Source: Halieaceae bacterium (GTDB lineage: Bacteria > Pseudomonadota > Gammaproteobacteria > Pseudomonadales > Halieaceae). From it: a DNA stretch of 64,000 bases. Position numbers and translations under genes: made by a program. Below, piece by piece: positions 35,698 to 44,086 of this stretch. The notes under the pieces are model-generated. The model had not been told where the DNA came from and did not search any database. It worked only from the letters and a program-made list of their open reading frames with translations. The first letter of the stretch is position 1; every line of letters starts with the position of its first letter. Location: contig JANQLM010000045.1 in assembly GCA_028280635.1 (NCBI GenBank), forward strand, positions 1 to 64,000, written 5' to 3'.

Positions 35698-36675
35698 CTA
35701 GCGCGTAAGGTCGATGAGCACCTTGCACTGGCCGGAGGGATTGCGCAGCGCTTCGAAGGCCTCCGGCGCCTCTTCCAGGCTGACCACGTCAGTAATCATG
35801 GCGCTGGCATCAACCCGCTCCGCTACCATCATGTCGATGGTGAACTGGAAGTCCTCCTTGTCGTAACCCACTGCCCACTGGATGCGCAGCTCCTTGACGA
35901 AGGCCGTTAGCGGCACGATCTCATCCGGGTGGTCGCAGACCCCGATACCCATAATGACTCCGCGGTTGGGCGCCCGCTCGATGCAGGCCTGGAGAATACC
36001 GGGCGCGCCGACGCACTCGATCTGTACCGCGGGGGCGGCGCCGGTCAGCGCCTCGAACTGGGCGCCGACGTCACCCGCCGGGTCGACGAATTCGGTAAAG
36101 CCCAGGCTGCGCGCCATATCCAGGCGTGCCGGCGACATTTCACTGATCACAATGGAGCGCGAGCCAAAGAAGCGACACCAGATAGCACAGGCGAGGCCGA
36201 TGGGCCCGGCGCCGATGATCAAGACATCCTTCTCGGCGACCCCCTCGGCCATCTTGACCGAGTGCAGGCCCACGGCCAGCGGTTCCACCAGGGCACCGCG
36301 ATCGTCATCCAGGCTTTCGGGGATCTTGAGCACCAACTCGTGCCCTACTTTCACATACTCGGAGTAGGCCCCGGAAATCTCTCCCAGGCCAATGGTCTGC
36401 TCGCCAATAAAAGGCAGTGAAGTGACCCGGTCACCCGGCGCAAACAGACCCGCGGGCACTGCGGAGCCAACCTCAACGATATCGCCGACAAACTCATGGC
36501 CGAATACGGTTTCGGGGGGCGCCATGAATGGCCCCTCCCGAGACGCGTGGATATCCGTGCCACAGATACCACAACGGCGCACTTTCACCAGCATCTCACC
36601 ATCGCCGATTTCCGGCACGGCTACGTCCTTGATCGCCAGCGGCTGGCCTGGTCCCTCGAATACGGCTGCTTTCAT
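35698..36675 (-). CDS. Zinc-dependent alcohol dehydrogenase (MDR)
   Basis: A 325-residue medium-chain dehydrogenase starting at ATG 36675 (MKAAVFEGPGQPLAIKDVAV), with GGAGG nine nt upstream. The catalytic zinc site shows GICGTDIHAS and GHEFVGD, and the Rossmann loop is IGAGPIGLACA. The usual four-cysteine structural zinc loop is missing: the segment after GDRV (TSLPFIGEQTIGLGEISGAY) has no Cys. It ends the catabolic region and could act on a threonine-, sorbitol- or pathway-type secondary alcohol. Confidence 0.9.
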   Translation of the reverse strand: MKAAVFEGPGQPLAIKDVAVPEIGDGEMLVKVRRCGICGTDIHASREGPFMAPPETVFGHEFVGDIVEVGSAVPAGLFAPGDRVTSLPFIGEQTIGLGEISGAYSEYVKVGHELVLKIPESLDDDRGALVEPLAVGLHSVKMAEGVAEKDVLIIGAGPIGLACAIWCRFFGSRSIVISEMSPARLDMARSLGFTEFVDPAGDVGAQFEALTGAAPAVQIECVGAPGILQACIERAPNRGVIMGIGVCDHPDEIVPLTAFVKELRIQWAVGYDKEDFQFTIDMMVAERVDASAMITDVVSLEEAPEAFEALRNPSGQCKVLIDLTR

Positions 36676-36761
36676 GGAATGTGTCCTCCGGTCAGGCGCC
36701 ACAGCGTAACAAAGCGGGCGAGGCTCTGAAAACCCGACCTCTACATCTATCCGCAATCGAG

Positions 36762-36767
36762 TATAAT
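36762..36767 (+). promoter_or_regulatory. Putative -10 element TATAAT
   Basis: A consensus TATAAT lies 57 nt before the ATG of the secreted protein at 36824, in an otherwise GC-rich gap. No good -35 box is seen at 16-18 nt, so the assignment is tentative. Confidence 0.35.
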
Positions 36768-36823
36768 GTGGGATTAGACGACACTGCCCCCGGCCTATAC
36801 CTACGCGGGCGTGGAGAGCAAGC

Positions 36824-37324
36824 ATGATCAAGACGATCAAAAAGACGCTACTGACGCTCGTTTGCCTATGGATGCCACTGGCTCCCGCCAGCGCTCTCGC
36901 CTGCGCGATGCATATGGGATTCAACCCCGATGAAATGGGCTTTGTGAGCGGTGCGCTGGTGCGCATGGCCGGGCTCGCACCCCCCAAGCCGGTTTTCGAA
37001 ATAGAGCACCCCACCCTGGCGCGGGCTTCCATTGGCGCGACCAATGAAATCGTCGTGAGCTACTCACGGCCGATGTTCTCCAAGAACGTAGAAATGAAGC
37101 TGACCGGGACTCGCAATATCGTCATTCCGGAGAACGTCATTTTGCTCGACGAACGGGAAGGCACCGTCAGCATCGCCTACGAGTTGACTGGCTCAGGCTA
37201 CGACTCCATCACCCTGGAAGTTACCGGAGAGCACAAGGGCGAAACCGTTCGCCAGGTCGCCCGCATCTATGTTCGCGCCAAGAAGATTGCTTCCGCCCAG
37301 GAACAAAAGATCGGCAGCCGCTGA
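36824..37324 (+). CDS. Small secreted protein of unknown function
   Basis: A 166-residue protein with a Sec signal peptide (TLLTLVCLWMPLAPASALA, cleaved before CAMHMG). The mature N-terminus is Met-rich (CAMHMGFNPDEMGF...VRM), followed by a ~100-residue, mainly beta domain (ATNEIVVSYSRPMF ... ITLEVTGEHKGETVRQVARIYV) that looks Ig-like or CopC-like. I do not recognise the family. Copper binding by the Met and His residues is a guess. TATAAT at 36762 may be its promoter. Confidence 0.7.
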   Translation: MIKTIKKTLLTLVCLWMPLAPASALACAMHMGFNPDEMGFVSGALVRMAGLAPPKPVFEIEHPTLARASIGATNEIVVSYSRPMFSKNVEMKLTGTRNIVIPENVILLDEREGTVSIAYELTGSGYDSITLEVTGEHKGETVRQVARIYVRAKKIASAQEQKIGSR

Positions 37325-37441
37325 TCGTCCCCCAGCGGGCGCATGATCGCCCGACAATGCTTCGGCCTGGGCATTTGTGCCTCCCACTGCGGATGAATCC
37401 TGGAACGTCCGCAATGGCCTGAGAGCGATGCCCATAACACG

Positions 37442-37591
37442 TTCGGCCGCGGTCAGTTCAGACGCATCTCGATCGCCAACTCGGACCCCGAGTCGCCTGC
37501 TTACATGGATGCGGCTTTCAATGCCATCTGGCACGCTGTGCAGGAGCAGACTACCGGAGAGCACCCTTACAGCGCTGGGAATGTTGAGTGA
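37442..37591 (+). pseudogene. Possible remnant of a flavoprotein C-terminus
   Basis: The frame from 37442 to the stop at 37589 reads FGRGQFRRISIANSDPES, then PAYMDAAFNAIWHAVQEQ. This resembles the end of FAD-dependent amine-oxidase-like or NAD(P)-binding proteins, where I recall a RIxIANSDAxxxAYxxxAIxxAxRAV pattern. There is no start or complete domain upstream, and neighbouring frames are out of register. The stretch 37325-37628 otherwise holds no gene I can support. Confidence 0.35.
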
Positions 37592-37628
37592 GCTACTCGT
37601 CCGTTTGCTCAATACTGAAATGCGCGGG

Positions 37629-38132
37629 TCAGGATTTCGCGGCCTGGGCAGACGTAGCCGCCTTCTGTCTTTTCGAGAAATAGCGCAACCCCAGGAGATA
37701 ACTCGCTATGGCTGCAGGAAGTGCGACAAGGGATCCCCCTGCCAGCAGCACAAAGACCATGTCCCAACCCACAGCGCCGAGCAGGGACAGGCTTTCAGTG
37801 ATTCCCGCCGCCTGTCGAATGTCGTCCAGCATCCCACTCACCCGTTCCCAGGTCACCGCGTTTGCCACCAGCAGGTTCCCGCAGGTCAATGACAGCGAGT
37901 ACCACGCCACCAGCAGAAGAGGGTTCCCTACCAGCGTCCCTACAATCAACGCCGCGATGACGTTTGCTCGAGCAGGAACCGAGACCAGGAAGATCAACGC
38001 CGAACGGAATGGCAGCACTGGCATGATCCCCAGGAACACACCAACAGCGCAGCCGAGGGCCAGTGAGTGCGGTGAGCCACCCAGTTTGCGTAACCGAACA
38101 ACTTGGTATCGCAGTCGCCTGTAGAAAGACAT
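37629..38132 (-). CDS. DUF2062 membrane protein
   Basis: A 167-residue membrane protein of the DUF2062 type. After a basic start (SFYRRLRYQVVRLRKLGGSPHSLALG) it has CAVGVFLGIMPVLPFRSALIF and IVGTLVGNPLLLVAWYSLSLTCGNLL, with three to four membrane helices. DUF2062 proteins are common in proteobacteria, sometimes next to glycosyltransferases or polysaccharide genes, with no settled function. It stands alone on the minus strand here. Confidence 0.82.
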   Translation of the reverse strand: MSFYRRLRYQVVRLRKLGGSPHSLALGCAVGVFLGIMPVLPFRSALIFLVSVPARANVIAALIVGTLVGNPLLLVAWYSLSLTCGNLLVANAVTWERVSGMLDDIRQAAGITESLSLLGAVGWDMVFVLLAGGSLVALPAAIASYLLGLRYFSKRQKAATSAQAAKS

Positions 38133-38220
38133 AAAACCTTTGGAAACTCTCGCAGCAGATTGAGGCAGCCAGCATGCCCGCCAGTGTACTCTTGCTACGG
38201 ATGAAAAGGAGAATCACCCC

Positions 38221-38466
38221 ATGAAGCTAACCGCGGAGCTGTCCCTGTATCCACTGCAGGATGAGTACATACCGGTCATTGACGCGATAATCGCGGACCT
38301 GAACACACAAATGGCACTGAAGGTGCAGACCAACGCCATGAGCACCCAGATCTCGGGCGACTATGACAGCGTGTTCAGCGCCATCCAGGCAGTACTGGCG
38401 CATAGCGTGGAGCGATTCGGTCGCCAGGTACTGGTGTGTAAGTTCATTGCGGACGATTTGCTATAG
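38221..38466 (+). CDS. YkoF/MTH1187-like thiamine-binding protein
   Basis: An 81-residue protein of the COG0011 (MTH1187/YkoF-like) ferredoxin-like fold: AELSLYPLQDEYIPVIDAIIADLN, MSTQISGDYDSVFSAIQAV and VERFGRQVLVCKF. Members bind thiamine or its pyrimidine part and may help uptake or sensing. AAGGAGA lies nine nt before the ATG. It is convergent with the iron oxygenase, 12 nt apart. No thiamine riboswitch is seen. Confidence 0.8.
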   Translation: MKLTAELSLYPLQDEYIPVIDAIIADLNTQMALKVQTNAMSTQISGDYDSVFSAIQAVLAHSVERFGRQVLVCKFIADDLL

Positions 38467-38478
38467 GCTCTTGTAGGC

Positions 38479-39420
38479 TCAGGCGCCGATATTGGCTATC
38501 CGAAAGTCGTTGATCTGTATCTCCGCACCCATATCAGAGTAGTCGCCGGCCGCGCGCCCTGCCCTGAACTCACCCCAGTTAATTGATCGATAGTGCGGCG
38601 ATCCACCGCGCAGGGCACTCTCCAGGGGGGCATAGTCCGTCTCGTAAGTCGGGTTGAGAAAGAATGGCGCGCTGTAGCGCGGCTGGTCAGCACTGGCGCG
38701 CACGCGGTGCAGCGGTGCCCGATATCGATCGTTGGACCATACCTGGACGATATCTCCGATATTGATGATCAGCGCACCGGGCTGCGCCCGGACCGTGTGC
38801 CAACCCTCGTCGCCCAAGAACTCCAGCCCAGGCTGCGCGTCGGGCAGCAACACGGTGAGAGCCCCCGCGTCGGTGTGGTGGCTGATCCCCAGATGCTGTC
38901 CCGGCTCAGGACAGGGCGGGTAATAGTTAAGTCGCAGAAAACTCGAGTGGCCGTCGCTGAAACCGCGTTCCAGCGTACCACGAGCGACGCCCAGGCACTC
39001 ACCGATATCGGCAAGCAGCTCTAGTGCCAGAGATTCACCGGCGGCGTAGAAGGCCTCAACGGTCTTTTTGAAGCCGGCGAGCTGTAACGGCCAGGGTGTG
39101 GAAGCGCCGGCGAAAGGCCCGTCGGCGGACGCCGGCCCCACATCGAAAATCTGTTTCCAGTCCCTCACGTTTTTGGTCAGTTCCCGGTCGTAGAAACCCC
39201 AGGGATTGTCCTCAGAGCGTTGTAAGCTCAACTTGTCCTGATGAGAAAGCGCAAAAAACGATTGCATCGCGAACAGACATTCCCGGCACAGGGTTTCGCT
39301 CAGTCCGTGGTTCGTCAGTTGGAAACAACCCCAGGTCTCACAAGCGAAATCCAGGGCATCGAGCCAGCTCGGCTGGCCCCGCTGTGAGAAGTCAATAATA
39401 GGTACCGACTGCAGTGGCAT
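38479..39420 (-). CDS. 2-oxoglutarate/isopenicillin-N-synthase-type iron oxygenase
   Basis: A 313-residue non-heme iron oxygenase starting at ATG 39420 (MPLQSVPIIDFSQRG); a GTG at 39435 is an alternative start. The iron ligands are in GISHHTDAGALTVL (His and Asp) and YRAPLHRVRAS (His), with the RxS of the co-substrate site. The N-terminal DIOX_N part (ACETWGCFQLTNHG) is normal. It probably hydroxylates a small metabolite with 2-oxoglutarate. The substrate is unknown and no pathway partner lies beside it. Confidence 0.9.
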   Translation of the reverse strand: MPLQSVPIIDFSQRGQPSWLDALDFACETWGCFQLTNHGLSETLCRECLFAMQSFFALSHQDKLSLQRSEDNPWGFYDRELTKNVRDWKQIFDVGPASADGPFAGASTPWPLQLAGFKKTVEAFYAAGESLALELLADIGECLGVARGTLERGFSDGHSSFLRLNYYPPCPEPGQHLGISHHTDAGALTVLLPDAQPGLEFLGDEGWHTVRAQPGALIINIGDIVQVWSNDRYRAPLHRVRASADQPRYSAPFFLNPTYETDYAPLESALRGGSPHYRSINWGEFRAGRAAGDYSDMGAEIQINDFRIANIGA

Positions 39421-39664
39421 AGCACATTCCAGCACGAGGCAGGTAACAGTTTGATAAACAGCTTATCGCGCTTTGACGCCTGCCCCAACAGCGGCTGGGG
39501 TCACGGGAAGAGAGACAGCGGGCGCCGCCCACAGTTACCCTACCGGCATGACCTGAGCGACACTACGCCGAGAGGTTGCGTCCGAGTATGCCGTTGCTCT
39601 TGTCTTATTCCCTTCTCTTTGACGCACTAAACTGCTCGCAGGCATCCAGTGAGGCTTTATAACC

Positions 39665-40606
39665 ATGCTGCAAAAACGGACGATTGGGATCATTGGCACC
39701 GGCCAGGTGGGTATGGCGGCAGCCTATGCCTTGTTTCAGCAGCGAATTGCCAACGAGTTGATTCTTATCGATATCGACGACCAACGCGCTGAAGGGGAGG
39801 CAATGGACCTAATGCATGCACAGGGCTACGTCGGACGGCGCCGCGTCTGGGCGGGTGACTACGCTGACCTGGCAAATGCACAGACGGTGATAGTAACGGC
39901 GGGCGTCGGCCAGAAACCGGGCGAAGACCGCTTGTCGCTGCTGAATCGAAACGCCGCCGTCTTCAAACAGATCGCCGGAAAACTGGATCGCCATGCACCC
40001 AACGCAATCCTGCTGATCGCCTCCAATCCCGTCGATATTCTTACCTACGTGATGCAAGAACTGTCGGCGAGGCCAGATGAGAAGATCATTGGCACCGGCA
40101 CCATGCTCGACACAACGCGGTTGCGAACACTGCTGGCTCAGCACTACGAGGTCGACCCCCGCTCCGTTCATGCCCTGATCCTGGGCGAGCACGGCGACAC
40201 AGAAATTGCTGCCTGGAGCCGTGCCAATATCGGTGGCACACCGATTCGCCACCACACCATTCTCGGCAAGCCCTACGATCCAGGTTTTCTCGATGAGGTG
40301 CTGGGCCAGGTCCGCAGCGCGGCCTACGAGATTATCAATCGCAAGGGCTATACCAACTGGGCCATCGGGCTTGTGCTGGCACACCTGATCCGTACCATCC
40401 AGGAAGACCAGGGCAGTGTGCTACCGATCAGTGTCCGGCTGCACGGCGAGTACGGTATCGAGGAGATCTGCCTGAGCATCCCCGTCGCCGTCGGTATCCA
40501 CGGGGCCGGCGAACGCATGCCATTGCCGTTGGACGATGATGAGATGGAAGCCCTACAGGCCTCCGCGGAGGCCCTCAAGCGGGTCTTGCGATCACTGTCG
40601 TTCTGA
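39665..40606 (+). CDS. ldh: L-lactate dehydrogenase
   Basis: A 313-residue NAD-dependent dehydrogenase of the lactate/malate family. The Rossmann loop is GTGQVG at the N-terminus. The specificity loop reads VGQKPGEDRLSLL: a Gln stands where malate dehydrogenases have Arg, which favours lactate. The catalytic His is in GEHGDT and the substrate Arg in DTTRLR. The length is usual for bacterial enzymes. It is alone on the plus strand, after a 230-nt gap in which I see no other feature. Confidence 0.92.
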   Translation: MLQKRTIGIIGTGQVGMAAAYALFQQRIANELILIDIDDQRAEGEAMDLMHAQGYVGRRRVWAGDYADLANAQTVIVTAGVGQKPGEDRLSLLNRNAAVFKQIAGKLDRHAPNAILLIASNPVDILTYVMQELSARPDEKIIGTGTMLDTTRLRTLLAQHYEVDPRSVHALILGEHGDTEIAAWSRANIGGTPIRHHTILGKPYDPGFLDEVLGQVRSAAYEIINRKGYTNWAIGLVLAHLIRTIQEDQGSVLPISVRLHGEYGIEEICLSIPVAVGIHGAGERMPLPLDDDEMEALQASAEALKRVLRSLSF

Positions 40607-40710
40607 AGAAAGAACCGTCCACACCAGACCCAGGTGGGCAGTAACAAGCGTCGACTGCCGGTTGCTCTGTATCTACCTGGCGAGAAACTGCGTGAAGTCT
40701 TTGGGCTCTG

Positions 40711-40911
40711 TCACTGTAATGCTCGGAGTTGCTCATCGATCTTGGCAATTTCCTCGAGAGTTACCCGCTCGATCTCCTCCAGGGTCTCGCGGTTTTCAAG
40801 CTGCAAGGCGCGCTCCTCCGAATCTTGGTCCAGACCGCGTCGATAATCCGCCCTGATCGCATCAACACGATCCATCAACTCTTTGCGTTTCTTGACAAGC
40901 TTTTCCTTCAT
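40711..40911 (-). CDS. DksA/TraR-like coiled-coil protein without zinc finger
   Basis: A 66-residue charged protein with a perfect GGAGG five nt before the ATG. KRKELMDRVDAIRADYRRG, then DSEERALQLENRETLEEIER, reads like the coiled-coil part of DksA/TraR proteins. It stops at DEQLRALQ, just where the zinc finger (RIxxGxYGxCxxCG) usually begins, and the sequence after the stop shows no such finger. It may be a natural finger-less paralog, fitting the zinc-economy region that starts here, or an inhibitor-like short form. No Zur box is seen upstream. Confidence 0.7.
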   Translation of the reverse strand: MKEKLVKKRKELMDRVDAIRADYRRGLDQDSEERALQLENRETLEEIERVTLEEIAKIDEQLRALQ

Positions 40912-41101
40912 TTAAGCCTCCAGGTTGATGCACAACTGTTCCGAAAACCAGCCGCGGTACATCCTCTTATCGCAGCCGCTTGTACACTGACCGGCCCAAA
41001 CGGGAGCGAGATTTCGCCGTCTTCATGACAGCTTCGGCGCACGCCCAGATTGCGCTGGCGGACTTGAACGGAAACACAAGAAGTTATTATTTTTCAATAG
41101 G

Positions 41102-41236
41102 TTAGCGGGTAATCACGGTGCACTCTGCAGCCAGTACCTGCACGGTTGCACCGGGCTCGATCACCGGCCATGCCATGCCACGCCAAATGCCGACTGGGAC
41201 TCCCGGGAAGGGGCACGCCGGCGTCGCTGCAGACAT
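41102..41236 (-). CDS. Possible 44-residue small protein coupled to the GST gene
   Basis: A short frame whose ATG shares one base with the stop of the glutathione-transferase gene (TGATG), encoding MSAATPACPFPGVPVGIWRG and ending ATVQVLAAECTVITR. The coupling and the protein-like end make it plausible, but no family is recognised and it could be chance. The rest of 40912-41235 holds no gene I can support. Confidence 0.35.
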   Translation of the reverse strand: MSAATPACPFPGVPVGIWRGMAWPVIEPGATVQVLAAECTVITR

Positions 41237-41877
41237 CACCCTGGCGCGGGGGCGGCCAGCCGAAAGTGGCGCGCATAGACGCTGGCGAGCGCGGGCCGCG
41301 CTGCCACAGCGTCGGCAATTGCGGACACCCGGGGCAAGTGCTCCTGACGCCAGGTCGCGGGCAGGTCCCACCGACTGAGGTGCGAAACGTAGAGGTCGGT
41401 CGCACAAAACGTGGAACCGAGCAGCCATGGACCTCGAATCTGCTTTTCCAGGACCTGCCACCGCTGACGCCACAGCTCGAGGCAGCGCTCGCGCAGGGCC
41501 TTCGCCGATGCGGCGTCAATAAACCGGTCCGGGTAATCAAGGATCTCGACCAGCGGATACAGCTCGGTGGCGAGGAAGGCCATCCATCGCAGAGCCCGGC
41601 GCCGAGCCGCCGTTCCCGGAGCGGGGAGTATTTCTGCTTCCCGATGAAGCTCATCCAGCGCCACTACGATAGCCAGGGTTTCCGTGACCCGCTCACCGCC
41701 GGGAAACTCCAGAGTCGGCATCTTGCAGTGGGGATTCACGGACGCGTAACCCCCTGCACGATGCTCGTTGTTCCGGGCGTCAAGGTCGCGGGTTTCGAAT
41801 GGGACGCCAAGTTCCGCGCACACCGCTTCAACAATACCCGCGCCGGTCCCGGGCGCCCCATAGATTAGATAAGACAC
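41236..41877 (-). CDS. Glutathione S-transferase family protein
   Basis: A 213-residue GST. The N-terminal thioredoxin-like domain shows YLIYGAPGTGAGIVEAVCAELGVPFE, the cis-Pro KMPTLEF and the gamma-glutamyl-binding ERVTETLAIVVAL, followed by an all-helical C-terminal domain with TFCATDLYVSHL (the usual xAADIYL capping region). It would conjugate or reduce small electrophiles with glutathione. It is divergent from the degraded thrS region 150 nt away. Class cannot be fixed. Confidence 0.88.
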   Translation of the reverse strand: MSYLIYGAPGTGAGIVEAVCAELGVPFETRDLDARNNEHRAGGYASVNPHCKMPTLEFPGGERVTETLAIVVALDELHREAEILPAPGTAARRRALRWMAFLATELYPLVEILDYPDRFIDAASAKALRERCLELWRQRWQVLEKQIRGPWLLGSTFCATDLYVSHLSRWDLPATWRQEHLPRVSAIADAVAARPALASVYARHFRLAAPAPG

Positions 41878-42027
41878 TGTCTACAAATCTCCTTCTGCCG
41901 TGAGCACGAGAACACCGCGCTGCGGCATCCAGATATCTTCTCATGCTGGCACCACGTGGTGATACACCACTGCGCTTTTGTTGCCACGCAGCCTTTCGTT
42001 GGGGACGCCACTGAACATAGATTTAGC

Positions 42028-42900
42028 ATGCTTCAAGTTACACTGCCTGACGGCTCTTCACGCCAAGTCTAGCAACCCATCACTGTTCAGGATCTTGCCG
42101 CGGATATCGGTGAGGATTACAAGGTCGAGATCATCGAAGACATTATTGCCGAGGGTGAAAAAGTCTCGGTCTACCGACCAGGCGACTGGTTTGAAGCTTT
42201 CCGTGGTCCGTACCTGCCCAGTACCGGGAAGCCCCCCAAGGCCTTCAAGTTGATGAAACTTGCCGGAGCCTATTGGCGGGGCAACTCAGACAATGAAATG
42301 TTGCAGCGTATCTACAGCATCACCTGGAGGAGGCGGAAAAGCGCGATCACCGCAAGCTGGGTCGCAAGCTTCAGTTTTTCAACTTCAGTGATGAGGCACC
42401 GAGGGCAGTCTTCTGGCACCGGAAGGGTTGGACCCTGTTCCTGCAGTTCCTGGCCTACATGCGCAAGCACCAGGGAGACGCCGGCTACGTAGAGGTCAAC
42501 ACCCCGGATACCGTGGACCGCAGCGTGGGGGGACACCTCCAAGCACTGGTTCAACTACGGCGAGAACACGTTCTCTACAGAGGCGGAAGACGGCAGTGTG
42601 TACGCGCTGGAGGTTGTGGGCCTGGATTGTGTCTTGTACCCCGGGGAGGGTGCTTTCTACGGTCCCAAGCTGGAACTTGTGCTGCGCGGCGCGATTGGCC
42701 GCGACTGGCAGTGCGACATGCTGCAGGCGGTGCCCTACCTGTTGGTGTTAGGCGACAGGGAGATTGCAAACAACGAGATTGCCGTGCACACCCAGAGCGG
42801 TGACGACCTGGGCACCATGTCTATCGATGACTTAATTGCCCGCCTCCAACAGGGAATCGAAACGCGCCCTGGCGAAGCGGTGACCTCCAGGGTGGCGTGA
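42028..42900 (+). pseudogene. thrS: Degenerate threonyl-tRNA synthetase
   Basis: Read in successive frames, this stretch spells the order of a threonyl-tRNA synthetase: MLQVTLPDGSSRQV with a stop at codon 15, [11 protein letters not shown], then [34 protein letters not shown] and [17 protein letters not shown], a frame change to [30 protein letters not shown] and [12 protein letters not shown], another change to [32 protein letters not shown] and DWQC, then [11 protein letters not shown] and [15 protein letters not shown]. Long segments are missing, among them the editing domain, most of catalytic motif 2, and the stretch between WQC and PYLLV that holds motif 3 and a zinc His. It cannot make an active enzyme. 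A functional paralog must exist elsewhere. Confidence 0.9.
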
Positions 42901-42930
42901 TGCCTTCAGGTTCGAACCCGCGATGGGGAA

Positions 42931-43365
42931 TCAGTTCATCGGGGGGATCCAGGTCAGTGACGAGTGGTGAAGAGAGATCAGCACCTTCCCATTGAGCTTG
43001 TGATAAGCAAAGGTGTAGTCGGCGCGTGTCGCGTCACCCTGCTCATTGACGAAGGTGTAGTGGCCCATGTCCTTGTAGCCCATACCACCCGCTTTCAGGA
43101 TGGGACCAACAGCGCTCTGGAAGTCCACGCGCTTCCATCCATTGGATAAAAAGCCGCCGTCGTGCGGGTAGTCCGGGTTGCCACCAATGAAATAGGAGCG
43201 CGCACCCGCTTCGTCCAGCCGAATTTCATCAGCCAACGTCGGTTTGAACAACAGCGGCTCGTCCGGCGATCCGAAGTCATACAAGCCAAGCAGCGTTTCA
43301 ACGTCTTGATCCACGACGGCCTTGGCCCACGCACGTTGCGCGTTGACCACTTCGGCCTTCGTCAT
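42931..43365 (-). CDS. SnoaL-fold protein resembling iota carbonic anhydrase (COG4337-like)
   Basis: A 144-residue protein from ATG 43365; the frame runs open to 43482, but the extension overlaps the hisI end. It has AWAKAVVDQDVETLLGLYD, FKPTLADEIRLDEAGARSYF, a GGNP..DGGFLSNGWKRVDF segment, GHYTF, DYTFAYHKLNGKVLISLHHSS and a Pro-rich end. I recall this pattern, above all the closing LHHSS, from the COG4337/iota carbonic anhydrases, some of which work without metal. It lies 113 nt downstream of hisI on the same strand. Its place in the zinc-economy island makes a metal-free carbonic anhydrase attractive. The assignment is from memory of the family and remains moderate. Confidence 0.6.
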   Translation of the reverse strand: MTKAEVVNAQRAWAKAVVDQDVETLLGLYDFGSPDEPLLFKPTLADEIRLDEAGARSYFIGGNPDYPHDGGFLSNGWKRVDFQSAVGPILKAGGMGYKDMGHYTFVNEQGDATRADYTFAYHKLNGKVLISLHHSSLTWIPPMN

Positions 43366-43478
43366 CTGTTCGAACTTTCTGGTAGAAACCACGATAAAGC
43401 CTCCGTATCGAGCCGATAGCCTGGAGTACGCCTGGCTGCTTAAGTGTTTCGAGAGATGGCGGAGCTCAGGCCCACCAT

Positions 43479-43982
43479 TCAAAGCTGGGTCGGATTGGGT
43501 GCGTCACCGTAGACATCCTTCGGATCAAAAGCTTTCTGCGATTCCTTGAATACAAGTCGGGCGGTCTCGCCAGACGTATCGCTAAGGTCAACAGACCGGT
43601 AAAAGCAGGACCGATATCCCACGTGACAACTGGCGCCTGAACCGGCAACCCTGACACGCAGCCAGACAGCGTCCTGGTCGTCGTCTACGCGTAGTTCTAC
43701 CACCTCCTGGGTGAGACCACTGGTCGCGCCCTTGCGCCAGAGACACTGCCGGCTGCGGCTCCAGTAGTGGGCCTGGCCGGTGACAATCGTCTCCGCAAGC
43801 GCATCGTCATTCATATAGCCCAGCATCAGGACTTCACCCGTCTCTGCGGCGGTCGTGATGCAGGGAATCAGTCCATCAATATCGAACCTGGGGGCCAGCG
43901 CATGACCTTCTTCGACTTGCTCGATCGACTCGCGCGCAGCAAAGAGAGTTGAAGTCGTCTGGTCGCTAGTCTTGGCTTTCAT
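43479..43982 (-). CDS. hisI: Phosphoribosyl-AMP cyclohydrolase paralog (HisI2-like)
   Basis: A 167-residue HisI enzyme, with [36 protein letters not shown] and [13 protein letters not shown]. The zinc enzyme normally has three Cys: one in VDCDxDAL and two in CH...SCFYR. Here the last two (119, 126) are kept, but the first reads [12 protein letters not shown] with Asp101 in place of Cys. That loss marks the Zur-linked HisI2 paralogs in other proteobacteria. It opens the ring of phosphoribosyl-AMP in histidine synthesis. The start has GGAG eight nt upstream. It is divergent from the cysS operon across the 44087-44116 palindrome. Confidence 0.9.
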   Translation of the reverse strand: MKAKTSDQTTSTLFAARESIEQVEEGHALAPRFDIDGLIPCITTAAETGEVLMLGYMNDDALAETIVTGQAHYWSRSRQCLWRKGATSGLTQEVVELRVDDDQDAVWLRVRVAGSGASCHVGYRSCFYRSVDLSDTSGETARLVFKESQKAFDPKDVYGDAPNPTQL

Positions 43983-44086
43983 GCATATCGCTCCGGTTAT
44001 TCTGGTGCTTGGCTACCTATCGATACTTGGCCCCTCTCAAAGCCCGCACCTCGGCTGCGCTTGGATTCCCGGCGGCAGTTGGCGCC

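Noticed and set aside
37193-37612. 139-codon frame on the minus strand
   Set aside because: It overlaps the end of the secreted protein gene, lacks a recognisable domain, and its codon use looks random.
38221-38466. Thiamine riboswitch near the thiamine-binding-like gene
   Set aside because: The upstream sequence does not show the conserved TPP-riboswitch core.
41950-41961. Palindrome CACCACGTGGTG before the thrS remnant
   Set aside because: Short, GC-rich and without a second copy; not like the Zur-type sites.
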